Source: Specibacter cremeus
GTDB lineage: Bacteria > Actinomycetota > Actinomycetes > Actinomycetales > Micrococcaceae
Reading direction: 5' to 3'
Assembly: GCF_003946885.1 (NCBI RefSeq)
Contig: NZ_RWKQ01000017.1
Location: 28,603-83,551 of the forward strand
DNA length: 54,949 bases
Positions within the stretch are counted from its first letter, which is position 1. Each line of letters opens with the position of its first letter. The notes under the pieces are model-generated. The model ran no database searches. It was not told where the DNA came from and saw nothing but the letters and a program-made list of their open reading frames with translations. Both the position numbers and the translations under genes were made by a program. Shown in pieces: positions 32,727-48,081 of the stretch.

Positions 32727-35270
32727 GTGCGTATTCCGCTTTCCTGGCTGCGCGAGTATGCGCAGGTACCGGCAGACGCCACTGCCGAAGACGTCATGGC
32801 CGAGCTGGTCAAGGTCGGTTTCGAGGAAGAGGCCGTGCACCGTCCCGGCGACGAGATCTCCGGGCCCATCGTGGTGGGCCAGGTCCTGTCCCGGGTCTCG
32901 GAGCCGCAAAGCAACGGCAAGACCATCAACTGGTGCGAGGTCCGGGTGGTCCCCGAGGGGCGTCCGCAGACCCTCGAGGGCGACGGCATCGACCCGTCCG
33001 GTGTGCAGGGCATCGTCTGCGGCGCGCACAACTTCGTTGTCGGCGACAAGGTCGTGGTGACGCTGCCCGGTGCCGTGCTGCCCGGGGACTTCCGCATCTC
33101 CCCGCGCGACACGTACGGGCATGTGTCCGCCGGCATGATCGCCTCGGTGCGTGAACTGGGCATCGGCGACGACCACGACGGCATCCTGGTGCTCGGCACG
33201 CTGGGCCTGGACCCGGAGCTGGGCACGGACGCGCTGGAACTGCTCGGCCTGCACGACGAAGCGGCCGAGATCAACGTGACCCCGGACCGCGGCTACGTGT
33301 TCAGCATCCGCGGCGCGGCCCGCGAGTTCGCGCACGCCACCGGCACCCCGTTCACGGACCCGGCCGCGACCGTGACAGTGACGCCCCCAAGCGGCGAGGG
33401 CTACCCGGTCCGCATTGACGACGCGGCGCCCATCCACGGGCTGCCCGGCTGTGACCGGTTCGTGGCCCGCTCGGTGCGCGGCATCAACGCGGCCGCACCG
33501 ACGCCCACCTGGATGTCGTCCCGGCTGCGCCTGGCCGGCATGCGTTCCATCTCGCTGCCCGTGGACATCTCCAACTATGTGATGCTGGAAATGGGCCAGC
33601 CGCTGCACTTCTACGACCTGGACCGGCTGCGGGGCGGGATCGTGGTGCGCCGCGCCGCCGTGGGGGAGACGCTGGAAACCCTCGACGGGAAGGTCCGCCA
33701 ACTCAGCCCCGAGGACCTGCTCATCACCGACGACCGCGGCGCCATCGGCGTGGCCGGCGTCATGGGCGGGGCGTCCACCGAGGTCTCGGACGCCACCGTG
33801 AACGTGCTGATTGAGGCCGCGCACTTCGAGGAAGTCTCGATCGCCCGCTCACGCCGCCGCCACAGGCTGCCGTCGGAGGCGTCCAAGCGCTTCGAGCGCG
33901 GGGTCGACTGGCGGGTCGCCGACAAGGCCGCCCAGCGCGCCGTCGACCTGCTCGTCGAGCTGGCCGGCGGCACGGAGGATGCCGCCGTCACCGACATTGG
34001 CACGCCGCCAAGCACGACGACGGTCGTGTTGCCTGCCGCCTTTGCCTCGGCCCGCATCGGTGTCGATTTCACGGATGAGCAGATCGTCACCACGCTGACC
34101 GACCTCGGCGGCATCGTGGAGCGCACCGCCGACGGTTTCGCGGTCAAGCCGCCGAGCTGGCGCACCGACCTGGCCACGCCGGAGGACCTGAGCGAGGAGA
34201 TCGCCCGCCTGGTCGGCTACGACCAGATCCCGTCCACGCTGCCCGTTGCCCCGCCGGGGCGCGGCCTGACCCGCACCCAGCAGCAACGCCGCCGCGTCGT
34301 CCAGGCGCTGGCCGACTCCGGCCTGACGGAGGTGCTGGCCTATCCGTTCGCCACGGCCGGGGACAACGCCGTGTTCGGCAACGCCGACGCCGGCGTTTCG
34401 CGTCCGGCGGTCAAACTGGCCAACCCGATCAGCGAGGAACACGGCTACCTGCGCCTGTCCGTGCTGCCCGGACTCATCGGCGTCGCCAAGCGCAACCACG
34501 CCCGCGGCTTCCACGACCTGGCGCTGTTCGAGACCGGTCTCGTGTTCTGGCCGGCGCAGACGATGGGCACCGCGTCGATCCCGCCGCTGGGCGCCAAGCC
34601 GGCCGAGGACGTGCTCGAGGGCCTGTATGGGGGCATCCCGGACCAGCCACTGACCATCGGCGCCGTGTTCACCGGCAAGGACACCCCCGCCGGCGCCGGG
34701 CACAAGCCGCGCGACTGGGACTGGGCGGACGCCATCGACGCCGCCCGGCTGGTGGCCGACGTCCTTGGCGTGGAACTGGTCGTGGAGCAGGGCGCCCACC
34801 AGGCGTTCCACCCGGGCCGCACGGCCAAGCTGTCGCTGCGCACCGGCGAGCAGGTGGGCGTGGCCGGCGAACTGCACCCGAGGCTGCTGGCGGAACAGAA
34901 CATGCCGGCCCGCAGCGTGGCCATGGAGCTCAACGCCGACGCGCTGTTTGACGCCGCCGCGGACGTGATCGTGGCCCGGCCGCTGTCCACGTTCCCGGTC
35001 GCCACCCAGGACGTCGCCCTGGTGCTCCCCGCCGACATCCCGGCCGGGAGGGTGCTCGACACGCTGCGCGAGGGTGCCGGGGAGCTGCTCGAAGATGTGT
35101 CCCTGTTCGACGTGTACCAGGGCGCCGGCATCCCGGAGGGCCACAAGTCGCTCGCGTTCGGCCTGCGTTTCCGGGCCGCCGACCGCACACTGACGGCCGA
35201 CGAGGCGTCGCAGGCCCGGGCCGGCGCCGTGGCGCTGGCCGCCGAACGGTTCGGTGCCACCCAGCGCTGA
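32727..35270 (+). CDS. pheT: Phenylalanyl-tRNA synthetase beta subunit
   Basis: The 847-aa protein has the usual order: an N-terminal tRNA-binding domain (about 40-155, KTINWCEVRV and ICGAHNF), B3/B4 editing domain (about 220-400), B5, a catalytic-like core (about 490-700), and a C-terminal anticodon-binding FDX-ACB domain (about 750-847, FPVATQDVALVLPADIPAG). GTG start at 32727, 3 bp after pheS. The pair forms one operon. Length and domains are standard. Confidence 0.96.
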   Translation: MRIPLSWLREYAQVPADATAEDVMAELVKVGFEEEAVHRPGDEISGPIVVGQVLSRVSEPQSNGKTINWCEVRVVPEGRPQTLEGDGIDPSGVQGIVCGAHNFVVGDKVVVTLPGAVLPGDFRISPRDTYGHVSAGMIASVRELGIGDDHDGILVLGTLGLDPELGTDALELLGLHDEAAEINVTPDRGYVFSIRGAAREFAHATGTPFTDPAATVTVTPPSGEGYPVRIDDAAPIHGLPGCDRFVARSVRGINAAAPTPTWMSSRLRLAGMRSISLPVDISNYVMLEMGQPLHFYDLDRLRGGIVVRRAAVGETLETLDGKVRQLSPEDLLITDDRGAIGVAGVMGGASTEVSDATVNVLIEAAHFEEVSIARSRRRHRLPSEASKRFERGVDWRVADKAAQRAVDLLVELAGGTEDAAVTDIGTPPSTTTVVLPAAFASARIGVDFTDEQIVTTLTDLGGIVERTADGFAVKPPSWRTDLATPEDLSEEIARLVGYDQIPSTLPVAPPGRGLTRTQQQRRRVVQALADSGLTEVLAYPFATAGDNAVFGNADAGVSRPAVKLANPISEEHGYLRLSVLPGLIGVAKRNHARGFHDLALFETGLVFWPAQTMGTASIPPLGAKPAEDVLEGLYGGIPDQPLTIGAVFTGKDTPAGAGHKPRDWDWADAIDAARLVADVLGVELVVEQGAHQAFHPGRTAKLSLRTGEQVGVAGELHPRLLAEQNMPARSVAMELNADALFDAAADVIVARPLSTFPVATQDVALVLPADIPAGRVLDTLREGAGELLEDVSLFDVYQGAGIPEGHKSLAFGLRFRAADRTLTADEASQARAGAVALAAERFGATQR

Positions 35271-35284
35271 CGGGAACCTGGGAT

Positions 35285-35346
35285 CTCGCTCCCCAGCCGC
35301 TCCCCGCCCTCGCAAGCTCGGTCGGGGCCCTCGCGGCCGTGGGCCC
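35285..35346 (-). repeat. Dispersed GGGCCCACGG-type repeat
   Basis: Read on the minus strand it begins GGGCCCACGGCCGCGAGGGC and runs through CCCGACCGAGC to a GAGGGCGGGGAGCG end. It is clearly related to the duplicated unit inside argH at 44739-44851. It has no coding role here, just after pheT. Confidence 0.6.
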
Positions 35347-35356
35347 AAGCTCGATG

Positions 35357-35440
35357 GATCTCGACAAGCTCGATCACCGGTTCGGTGGTCGAGCTTGTCG
35401 AGACCGGGGATTTCGGCAAGCTCAATCACCGGGTGCGTCG
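35357..35440. repeat. Cluster of three GGTSRTYGAGCTTGYCGARAYC repeats
   Basis: Two copies lie on the minus strand (CGGTGATCGAGCTTGTCGAG and GGTGATTGAGCTTGCCGAAA) and one on the plus strand (GGTGGTCGAGCTTGTCGAGA). The inverted arrangement can fold into hairpins. The same family occurs at 39628-39716 and 54504-54528, always between genes. Confidence 0.75.
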
Positions 35441-35475
35441 AAATTCAGCCGCGTCGGTGCCGTTCGATGCCGTGG

Positions 35476-35610
35476 TTATTCCGTCTCGGGGCCCTCGGCG
35501 GCATCCTCGGAATGGATCCTTGAGTCCGGCGCCGCGTCGTTTTCATCGCCCTCGGCCGCCGTCTCACTGTGTTCCCTGGCGTCTGCCTCCGGTACCTGGT
35601 CCGTGCCCAT
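35476..35610 (-). CDS. Small acidic protein, 44 aa, unknown
   Basis: ATG 35610 is preceded by AGAAGGGA at good spacing. The product, starting MGTDQVPEADAREHSE and ending AAEGPETE, is very acidic and probably disordered. It is not a family I recognise; small acidic proteins of this kind often sit near housekeeping genes in Micrococcaceae. It lies 125 bp downstream of the DUF1508 gene, same strand. Support rests on the SD and composition only. Confidence 0.45.
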   Translation of the reverse strand: MGTDQVPEADAREHSETAAEGDENDAAPDSRIHSEDAAEGPETE

Positions 35611-35735
35611 TGGAAATCCCTTCTGCCGCGGCGGGCCGTGTTCGCAGTCCGTGTGCCCGCCTGCTTCCATTCTCCGTCGTGCAGGGGCGGCCGTCGATGC
35701 ACACGCGGGCACCAAGGCCCAGCCGTTCTCCGGTC

Positions 35736-35957
35736 CTACCGCGCCGGGACGGTGTTGAAGGAGACGGTGTTGAAGGGGACGGTGTTGAAGGAAACGAGCC
35801 CCGTGCCCACGCATTCGCGCGCCAACTCGATGGTGTCGACGAGGGCTTGCTTGTCGGGGCACCACGGCGACTGTGCCACGAGGCTTCCCCTGTCCGAGAC
35901 CACGTCGAAACGAAACCCGCGTCGTTCGTCCGAAAAGACAATGAATTTACCTGACAT
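35736..35957 (-). CDS. DUF1508 (YegP-like) protein with a repeated C-terminal tail
   Basis: The 73-aa product MSGKFIVFSDERRGFRFDVV followed by SDRGSLVAQSPW and KQALVDTIEL matches the one-repeat DUF1508/YegP fold (GKFEVYKD...FRFRLKAGNG). The tail is SFNTVPFNTVSFNTVPAR, made by a 15-bp tandem repeat. ATG 35957 starts exactly at the domain; an ATG at 35969 is also in frame and the SD is weak. Function of the family is unknown. Confidence 0.68.
   Translation of the reverse strand: MSGKFIVFSDERRGFRFDVVSDRGSLVAQSPWCPDKQALVDTIELARECVGTGLVSFNTVPFNTVSFNTVPAR
35748..35792 (+). repeat. 15-bp tandem repeat, three copies, in frame
   Basis: GACGGTGTTGAAGGA occurs three times in a row (one copy with G at the end). 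On the minus strand it encodes three FNTV-containing pentapeptides in the DUF1508 gene, so copy-number change would not shift the frame. Confidence 0.9.
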
Positions 35958-36334
35958 GTTGCCCACCATTCTTTGCTGGTTCGTGTCATCGTCCGGCCGG
36001 TGCGTCATTGCCGAAGCCGGGTGGTCCATGCTGTTGCCGCGGCCCGGGATGTGACCCGGACCACGGTGACAAGAATTCCCCACGAAGCTGAGACGCCGCC
36101 TTGGAAATCCTGTGTGGTCCGAGACGAGCCGTGTCGCCCGGACCGTTTTGTGTTCCATGACACAACTTGATCAAGATTTCAGGGTACGCACAAGTAGCTT
36201 GACCATTTGTTTCTTGCCACTCGGCCCATGCCGGCCGGGTCGCGGAGTGCGGTTCCCGCGGTCCGTGGCGCGGCGGGGAGGCGCGTTGACCCGCGGGATA
36301 GGGTTGATCCGGGCAGGGCATCAGGGACGGAGAA
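35958..36334. other. 377-bp gap without a gene
   Basis: No frame here has a start, SD and recognisable product. It holds the upstream region of the DUF1508 gene, an AT-richer segment with the palindrome CTTGATCAAG near 36166-36175, and the 3' flank of the quinone oxidoreductase gene. On the minus strand TACCCT near 36185 could be a -10 for the DUF1508 gene. Confidence 0.5.
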
Positions 36335-37309
36335 TCAGGGGACCAGGATGACCTTCCCGGTCGTCTCGCGGCCCTGCAGGGCGGTGTGCGCGGCGCCGGC
36401 GTCGGCCAGCGGGAACCGGGCGCCGATGCGGGCGGTCAGGTTCCCGGCCGCGGCCGCGCCGAACACCTCCTCGGCACGCCAGCGCCGTTCCTGCGGGTTC
36501 TGCAGGTAATGGCCGAGCGTGGGCCGGGTCACGAACACGGAGCCGGCGCTGTTGAGCCGCTGCAGGTCAAACGGCGGCACCTGGCCGGACGCGCCGCCGA
36601 ACAACACGAGCATGCCGCGCCGGCGCAGCGACGCCAGCGAACCGTCGAACGTGTCCTTGCCGACGCCGTCGAACACCACATCCACGCCGACGCCGTCCGT
36701 AAGCTCGCGCACGGCCGTGGCGAAATCCGCGTAACGGAGCACCTCGTCGGCCCCGGCGGCACGGGAGAGCTCCTCCTTCTCCTCGGTCGAGACCGTCGTG
36801 ATGACCCGGGCGCCGCGGTCCTTGAGCAGCTGGGTGAGCAGCAGGCCCACACCGCCGGCGCCCGCGTGCAGCAGCACGGTGTGGCCCGGCTCGACGTGGA
36901 ACGTGGAGTTCATCAGGTAATGCGCCGTCATGCCCTGCAGCGGCAGTGCGGCGGCGACGTCCAGCGGAACGGCGGCCGGAACGGGCAGCGCGGCGTCCTC
37001 GTCCATGAGGGCATATTCGGCGTAGCAGGCGCTGCCCTCGGCCGTGGCCACGTGGTCGCCGACGCTGAACGCGCTGACACCGGACCCCACCTCCACGACC
37101 GTGCCGGCCGCCTCCGAACCGGGCGTGAACGGGAACGGCACGTCGTACACGCCGCCGCGCTGGTACGTCTCGATGAAGTTCACGCCGATGGCGGCGACCT
37201 TGACCAGCAGCTGGCCGGGGGCCGGGGAGGGGCGGGGCACGTCCCGGATCCGCAGTACTTCCGGCCCGCCCGGTGCGTCGGCCACGACGGCACGGCATTG
37301 TGAGCTCAT
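36335..37309 (-). CDS. NADPH:quinone oxidoreductase (zinc-free MDR, QOR type)
   Basis: The 324-aa protein has the QOR pattern GVNFIETYQRGGVYDVPFPF, a PGSEAAGTV segment, and the NADPH-binding LLHAGAGGVGLLLTQLLKDRGA. Structural and catalytic zinc Cys sets are absent. It reduces quinones with NADPH in the cytosol. Start ATG 37309 (MSSQCRAVV) follows GGGGAGA; the 133-codon upstream part of the open frame overlaps argC on the other strand and is not coding. It is divergent from argC, with 115 bp between. Confidence 0.9.
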   Translation of the reverse strand: MSSQCRAVVADAPGGPEVLRIRDVPRPSPAPGQLLVKVAAIGVNFIETYQRGGVYDVPFPFTPGSEAAGTVVEVGSGVSAFSVGDHVATAEGSACYAEYALMDEDAALPVPAAVPLDVAAALPLQGMTAHYLMNSTFHVEPGHTVLLHAGAGGVGLLLTQLLKDRGARVITTVSTEEKEELSRAAGADEVLRYADFATAVRELTDGVGVDVVFDGVGKDTFDGSLASLRRRGMLVLFGGASGQVPPFDLQRLNSAGSVFVTRPTLGHYLQNPQERRWRAEEVFGAAAAGNLTARIGARFPLADAGAAHTALQGRETTGKVILVP

Positions 37310-37380
37310 GTCTTCTCCCCTTGCTAGCTGTTCCTGCCCCCATCTTAGGGCCGAGGGGCGTGAACACGCATGGACCTTGC

Positions 37381-37424
37381 TGCATAAGTTTCGGGCCGAA
37401 TGAATATTTCTGTATAGTCGAGTC
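37381..37424 (+). promoter_or_regulatory. argC promoter, leaderless, with ARG-box-like AT-rich sites
   Basis: TATAGT at 37413-37418 lies 6 nt before the argC ATG and no SD is present, so the transcript probably starts at the ATG. The AT-rich TGCATAAGTT (37381) and TGAATATTTC (37401-37410) resemble halves of ArgR boxes and would cover the -35/-10 region. Repression by the ArgR encoded in the operon is likely. Confidence 0.6.
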
Positions 37425-38456
37425 ATGACATTCTCAGTTGCCGTCTCCGGCGCCAGCGGATACGCGGGCGGCGAGGTCCTGCGCCTGCTCGCCAGCCACC
37501 CGAACGTGAGCGTCGGGGCCATCACCGCGCACAGCAACGCCGGCGGCCGCCTCGGCGCGTTGCAGCCGCACCTGCACATGTTCGCCGATCGCCTGCTCGT
37601 TGAGACGACGGTGGAGAACCTGGCCGGCCACGACGTCGTGTTCCTGGCGCTGCCGCACGGCGCGTCCGCCGAGATCGCCGCGCAGCTGCCGGCCGACACG
37701 CTCGTCATCGACGCCGGCGCCGACCACCGGCTCGAGAACCCGGCTGCCTGGGAGAAATTCTACGGCTCCGCGCACGCCGGCACCTGGCCGTACGGCTTGC
37801 CGGAACTGCCCGGCGCGCGGGCACGCCTTGTCGGGGCCAGGCGCATCGCCGTGCCCGGCTGCTACCCGACGAGTGCCCAGCTGGCCCTCGTCCCCGGCTT
37901 CGCGGCCGGGCTGCTGGAACCCGACGACGTCGTCATCGTCGCCGCCTCCGGCACGTCCGGCGCCGGCAAGTCCGCCAAGACGCACCTGCTCGGCTCCGAG
38001 GTCATGGGGTCGATGAGCGCGTACGGGGTCGGCGGCGGGCACCGGCACACCCCGGAGATGGAACAGGGCTTTTCGAACGCGGCCGGCGTTCCCGTCACGG
38101 TGTCGTTCACCCCGACGCTGGCACCGATGCCCCGTGGCATCCTGACGACGGCTACGGCGCGGGTCAAGCCGGGCGTCGACGCCGCCGCGCTGCGCGCGGC
38201 CTGGACCGAGGCCTACGACGGCGAGCCGTTCGTGCATGTGCTGCCCGAGGGGCAGTGGCCGCACACCCAGCATGTGCACGGCTCCAACCATGCCGTGCTG
38301 CAGCTGGCCTTCGACGAGCACGCGGGCCGCGTCATCGTCTCCTGTGTGATCGACAACCTGACGAAGGGCACGGCCGGTGGAGCCGTACAATCCATGAATA
38401 TCGCCCTCGGTTTGCCCGAAACCACGGGCCTGACCCTGCAAGGAGTTGCACCATGA
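37425..38456 (+). CDS. argC: N-acetyl-gamma-glutamyl-phosphate reductase
   Basis: The 343-aa protein has an N-terminal Rossmann motif [10 protein letters not shown] and the catalytic Cys146 in [10 protein letters not shown]. It reduces N-acetylglutamyl phosphate to the semialdehyde with NADPH, third step of arginine synthesis. It is first of the argCJBDFRGH cluster, overlapped 4 bp by argJ. Confidence 0.96.
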   Translation: MTFSVAVSGASGYAGGEVLRLLASHPNVSVGAITAHSNAGGRLGALQPHLHMFADRLLVETTVENLAGHDVVFLALPHGASAEIAAQLPADTLVIDAGADHRLENPAAWEKFYGSAHAGTWPYGLPELPGARARLVGARRIAVPGCYPTSAQLALVPGFAAGLLEPDDVVIVAASGTSGAGKSAKTHLLGSEVMGSMSAYGVGGGHRHTPEMEQGFSNAAGVPVTVSFTPTLAPMPRGILTTATARVKPGVDAAALRAAWTEAYDGEPFVHVLPEGQWPHTQHVHGSNHAVLQLAFDEHAGRVIVSCVIDNLTKGTAGGAVQSMNIALGLPETTGLTLQGVAP

Positions 38457-39622
38457 GCGTTACCAAGGCCCACGGGTTTCGCGCCGCCGGTGTCACCGCC
38501 GGCCTGAAGGCCTCCGGCAAACCCGACCTTGCCCTCCTCGTCAATGACGGCCCGGACCACCACGCGGCCGCCGTGTTCACGTCCAACCGGGTCGCCGCCG
38601 CCCCCGTGCATTGGTCGCGCCAGGTCCTGGCCGACGGCCGCGTCGACGCCGTCGTGCTCAACTCCGGCGGCGCCAACGCGTGCACCGGCCCGCAGGGTTT
38701 CCAGAACACGCACACCACGGCGGAGAAGGCGGCCGACGTGCTCGGCCTGTCCGCCACGGACATCGCCGTCTGCTCCACCGGGCTCATCGGCGAGCAGCTG
38801 CCCATGGACAAGATCCTGCCGGGCGTGGAGGCCGCGGCCGCGGCCCTGGCGGACGACGGCGGTGCTGCCGCCGCCGGCGCGATCATGACCACCGACACCG
38901 TCCGGAAGGAGGCGGCGTGGACGTCCGCGCCGAACGCCGACGGCGGCACGTACACGATCGGCGGCATGGCCAAGGGCGCCGGCATGCTGGCCCCTGGACT
39001 GGCCACGATGCTCGTCGTCATCACGACCGACGCGGAGGTCGGCGCGGACGGGCTCGACGCCGCGCTGCGCGACGCCGTGGCCGTCACGTTCAACCGGGCC
39101 GACTCCGACGGCTGCATGTCGACCAATGACACGGTGCTGCTGCTCGCCTCCGGTGCCACCGGCCTGTACCCGGACATGGACGAGTTCACCCGCGGCCTGA
39201 CCGAGGTCTGCGCCACGCTGGCCCGCGCCCTGATCGCCGACGCCGAGGGCGCCAACCACGACATCGCCGTCACCACCCTGAACGCGGCCAGCGAACGCGA
39301 CGCCGAGATCGTCTCACGCGCCGTGGCCCGCTCCAACCTGTTCAAGACGGCCATTTTCGGCAAGGACCCCAACTGGGGCCGGGTGCTCTCCGCCGTCGGC
39401 ACGACCGACGCCCAGTTCGACCCGGACGAGCTGAACGTGTCCATCAATGGCGTGCAGGTTTGCCGCCGCGGCGGCATCGGCGACTCCCGCGACCTGGTCG
39501 ACCTTCAGGCTCGCGAGGTCACCGTGGAAATCGACCTGCGCGCCGGCGACGCCACCGCCACCATCTGGACCAACGACCTGACACACGCGTATGTCGAAGA
39601 GAACAGCGCCTACTCGTCGTAG
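38453..39622 (+). CDS. argJ: Ornithine acetyltransferase / N-acetylglutamate synthase
   Basis: The 389-aa precursor has the autocleavage site in [12 protein letters not shown] (before Thr185), which makes the alpha and beta chains, and KGAGM just before it. It recycles the acetyl group from N-acetylornithine to glutamate. ATG 38453 overlaps the argC stop by 4 bp. Whether it is mono- or bifunctional cannot be told; no argA was seen. Confidence 0.96.
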   Translation: MSVTKAHGFRAAGVTAGLKASGKPDLALLVNDGPDHHAAAVFTSNRVAAAPVHWSRQVLADGRVDAVVLNSGGANACTGPQGFQNTHTTAEKAADVLGLSATDIAVCSTGLIGEQLPMDKILPGVEAAAAALADDGGAAAAGAIMTTDTVRKEAAWTSAPNADGGTYTIGGMAKGAGMLAPGLATMLVVITTDAEVGADGLDAALRDAVAVTFNRADSDGCMSTNDTVLLLASGATGLYPDMDEFTRGLTEVCATLARALIADAEGANHDIAVTTLNAASERDAEIVSRAVARSNLFKTAIFGKDPNWGRVLSAVGTTDAQFDPDELNVSINGVQVCRRGGIGDSRDLVDLQAREVTVEIDLRAGDATATIWTNDLTHAYVEENSAYSS

Positions 39623-39627
39623 GTTCC

Positions 39628-39716
39628 GGTGGTCGAGCTTGTCGAGACCCCGGTGGTCGAGCTTGTCGAGACCAGGTGGGCGGCAGGGAGCGATTTCGAC
39701 AGGCTCAATCACCGGG
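39628..39716. repeat. Three copies of GGTSRTYGAGCYTGTCGARAYC repeat between argJ and argB
   Basis: Two direct plus-strand copies of GGTGGTCGAGCTTGTCGAGA (39628-39649, 39652-39673) are followed by an inverted copy (39692-39716, minus GGTGATTGAGCCTGTCGAAA). They could pair into an mRNA hairpin within the arg operon. Confidence 0.85.
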
Positions 39717-39746
39717 GCGCACATGAATGAACGTAAGGGAGACCGC

Positions 39747-42936
<3,190 letters not shown>

Positions 42937-42938
42937 CC

Positions 42939-43466
42939 ATGTCCCGCCCTTCCTCCCCCGGGATGCCCACCACGAAGACGGCCCGGCAGGCGCGCATCAC
43001 CGCGCTGCTGGCCAACCGGGCCGTGCGCTCGCAGGCCGAGCTGGCGTCGCTGCTGGCCGCCGACGGGTTGAACGTGGGGCAGGCGACGCTCAGCCGGGAC
43101 CTGGTGGAGCTGCGCGCCGTGCGCGTGCGCGGCGAGGACGGCGGGCTCGTGTACGCGGTGCCGCCCGAGGGCGGCGAACGCGGCGTGCACGCCGGCTCCA
43201 ACCAGGAACTGCTCGACACCCGGCTGGTGCGGTTGTGCGGCGAACTGCTCGTGAAGGTCGAGGCCTCCGGGAACATCGTCGTGCTGCGCACCCCGCCGGG
43301 CGCGGCGAACTTCCTGGCCCTGGCCATCGACCATTCGGTCATGCCGTCCGTGCTGGGCACCCTGGCCGGGGACGACACCGTCATGGTCATCACCCGCGAT
43401 CCGCACGGCGGGGACGCCGTCGCCCGGCGCTTCCTGCAATTTGCCGCCGAATCCGCCGGCGCCTGA
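42939..43466 (+). CDS. argR: Arginine repressor
   Basis: The 175-aa protein has a winged HTH ([20 protein letters not shown] and [19 protein letters not shown]) and a C-terminal hexamerisation/arginine domain with NFLALAIDH and [11 protein letters not shown]. It represses arg promoters with arginine as co-repressor. It starts 2 bp after the argF stop, inside the operon it controls. Confidence 0.95.
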   Translation: MSRPSSPGMPTTKTARQARITALLANRAVRSQAELASLLAADGLNVGQATLSRDLVELRAVRVRGEDGGLVYAVPPEGGERGVHAGSNQELLDTRLVRLCGELLVKVEASGNIVVLRTPPGAANFLALAIDHSVMPSVLGTLAGDDTVMVITRDPHGGDAVARRFLQFAAESAGA

Positions 43467-43519
43467 GGGGCGCCGCACATCATCCGGCACCCACCCCGCA
43501 ACAGCGAAGAGAGAAGATC

Positions 43520-46257
<2,738 letters not shown>

Positions 46258-46285
46258 GCGGAGGGTGGTGGGATACCCTGTCCCC

Positions 46286-47020
46286 ATGACTGAGATCTCC
46301 GCCACAGACCTGCTCGATCGCCTCGGCACGGCCGCCGACACGCTCGAACGCAAGATCGCCGACCTGGCCGACGACGACGTGCGCGCCGCGACGGAGTTGC
46401 CCGATTGGTCCCGCGGCCATGTGCTGGCGCACCTGGCCGGGGTGTGCAACGCCATGGCGCGGCAGGTCGAGTACGCGGTGCGCGGCGAGAAAGTGGAGAT
46501 GTACGACGGCGGCATGGCCGGCCGCACACAGGCGATCGAAATGGCCGCCGGGCTCGGCGCCGCCGAGCACCGCATCGCCGTGGATGCCGCGCTCGGCCGC
46601 GCGCTGCACGCGTTCGACGGGTTGGCCGCGGACCAGTGGGAGCTGCCCATCTCCTACCGCGGCGGCGTGGTCCGCGACGGCGGGCTGGCGCTGTGGCGCG
46701 AACTGGTCATCCACTTGTCCGACCTCGACGTGGGACGGGGTCCCGAGACGTGGTCGAAGGAATTCTGCCTGTACCTGGTCGACTTCCTGGCGGCCCGCGT
46801 TCCGGGCGGCAGCCGGTTCAAGCTGCTGCCCCTTGGCCTGCCCGCACAGGCGATCGGCGGCGGCGAGAACACCGTGTCGATCTCCGGCATGCTGACCGAC
46901 ATCGCCGCCTGGCTGGCCGGGCGCACCCCGACACTGGGCACCCTGCGTGCCGAGGCCGCCGCCGACTCCGTGCCGCTGCCGGACCTGCTGCCCTGGCCGG
47001 CACCGGCCACAGCCAAATAA
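46286..47020 (+). CDS. Maleylpyruvate isomerase/mycothiol-dependent (DinB-fold) family protein
   Basis: The 244-aa protein shows the mycothiol-dependent MDMPI N-terminal pattern: LPDWSRGHVLAHLAGVCNAM with a metal His, and a further His in LVIHLSDLDVG. It is probably a mycothiol S-transferase-type enzyme of unknown substrate. ATG 46286 has a TACCCT box 7 nt upstream and no SD, hinting at a leaderless mRNA independent of the arg operon. Confidence 0.83.
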   Translation: MTEISATDLLDRLGTAADTLERKIADLADDDVRAATELPDWSRGHVLAHLAGVCNAMARQVEYAVRGEKVEMYDGGMAGRTQAIEMAAGLGAAEHRIAVDAALGRALHAFDGLAADQWELPISYRGGVVRDGGLALWRELVIHLSDLDVGRGPETWSKEFCLYLVDFLAARVPGGSRFKLLPLGLPAQAIGGGENTVSISGMLTDIAAWLAGRTPTLGTLRAEAAADSVPLPDLLPWPAPATAK

Positions 47021-47048
47021 CGATCCACCCGCAGAACCGGGGAGAACC

Positions 47049-48080
47049 ATGCACTACCGCACCCTTGGCACCAGCGGAACCGTCGTCTCCGACCTGGCGC
47101 TCGGCACCATGACGTTCGGCCACGAGGCCGACGAGGCCGCGTCGCATGCGCTCCTTGACGCGTTCTTCGCCGCCGGCGGCACGCTCGTCGACACGGCCGA
47201 TGTGTACACGCACGGCGCATCCGAATCGATCATCGGCCGCTGGCTGGCGGCACACCCGACGGAGCGCGAACAGGTCGTGCTGGCCACAAAGGGCCGCTTC
47301 CCGATGGGCGAGGGGCCGAACGACGTGGGCCTGTCCCGCCGCCACCTGTCCCGTGCATTGGACGCGTCACTGTCGCGCCTCGGCGTCGATCACATCGACC
47401 TGTACCAGGTGCACGCGTGGGACCCGGTCACCCCGGTTGAGGAGACGCTGCGCTTCCTGGACGGCGCCGTGGCCGCCGGCAAGATCGGCCACTACGGGTT
47501 TTCCAACTACACGGGCTGGCAGCTGACCAAGGCCGTGCACGTGGCCCGGGCGCACGGCTGGGCCGCACCGGTGACGCTGCAGCCGCAGTACAACCTGCTG
47601 GCGCGCGGCATCGAGCACGAGATCGTCCCGGCCGCGCTCGACGCCGGGCTCGGCCTGCTGCCCTGGTCGCCGCTGGGTGGTGGCTGGCTCAGCGGCAAGT
47701 ACCGCCGCGACGTCCACCCGGAGGGGGCCACCCGCCTGGGCGAAAACCCGGCCCGCGGCGTGGAGGCGTGGAACTCGCGCAACGGCGACGAGCACACCTG
47801 GGCCGTCATCGACGCCGTGCAATCCGTGGCGGAGGGCCGGGGTGTGTCCATGGCCCAGGTGGCGCTGGCCTGGGTGCGGGTACAGCCGGCCGTCACGTCC
47901 GTCATCCTCGGCGCCCGCACCCTCGAACAGCTGGAGGACAACCTCGCGTCCGTGGACCTGGAACTGGCCGCCGGGGAACTGGTCGCCCTGGCCGCGGCCA
48001 GCATGCCGCGCGCGGAGGCGTACCCGTACGGCGTCGGCGGCCGCGAGCAGCGCAGCCGCAAGATCGAGGGCGGCCGCTGA
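47049..48080 (+). CDS. Aldo/keto reductase
   Basis: The 343-aa AKR has the catalytic set Asp/Tyr in DTADVYTHG, Lys in VVLATKGRF and His in DLYQVHAWD, plus the NADPH site LGARTLEQLEDN. It reduces aldehydes or ketones with NADPH. It starts 28 bp after the previous gene, with GGGGAG upstream, and may be co-transcribed with it. Substrate unknown. Confidence 0.9.
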   Translation: MHYRTLGTSGTVVSDLALGTMTFGHEADEAASHALLDAFFAAGGTLVDTADVYTHGASESIIGRWLAAHPTEREQVVLATKGRFPMGEGPNDVGLSRRHLSRALDASLSRLGVDHIDLYQVHAWDPVTPVEETLRFLDGAVAAGKIGHYGFSNYTGWQLTKAVHVARAHGWAAPVTLQPQYNLLARGIEHEIVPAALDAGLGLLPWSPLGGGWLSGKYRRDVHPEGATRLGENPARGVEAWNSRNGDEHTWAVIDAVQSVAEGRGVSMAQVALAWVRVQPAVTSVILGARTLEQLEDNLASVDLELAAGELVALAAASMPRAEAYPYGVGGREQRSRKIEGGR

Positions 48081-48081
48081 C

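Noticed and set aside
35958-36321. Open frames in the gap before the quinone oxidoreductase gene
   Set aside because: None has an SD, biased codon use or recognisable product; they extend from shadows of the flanking genes.
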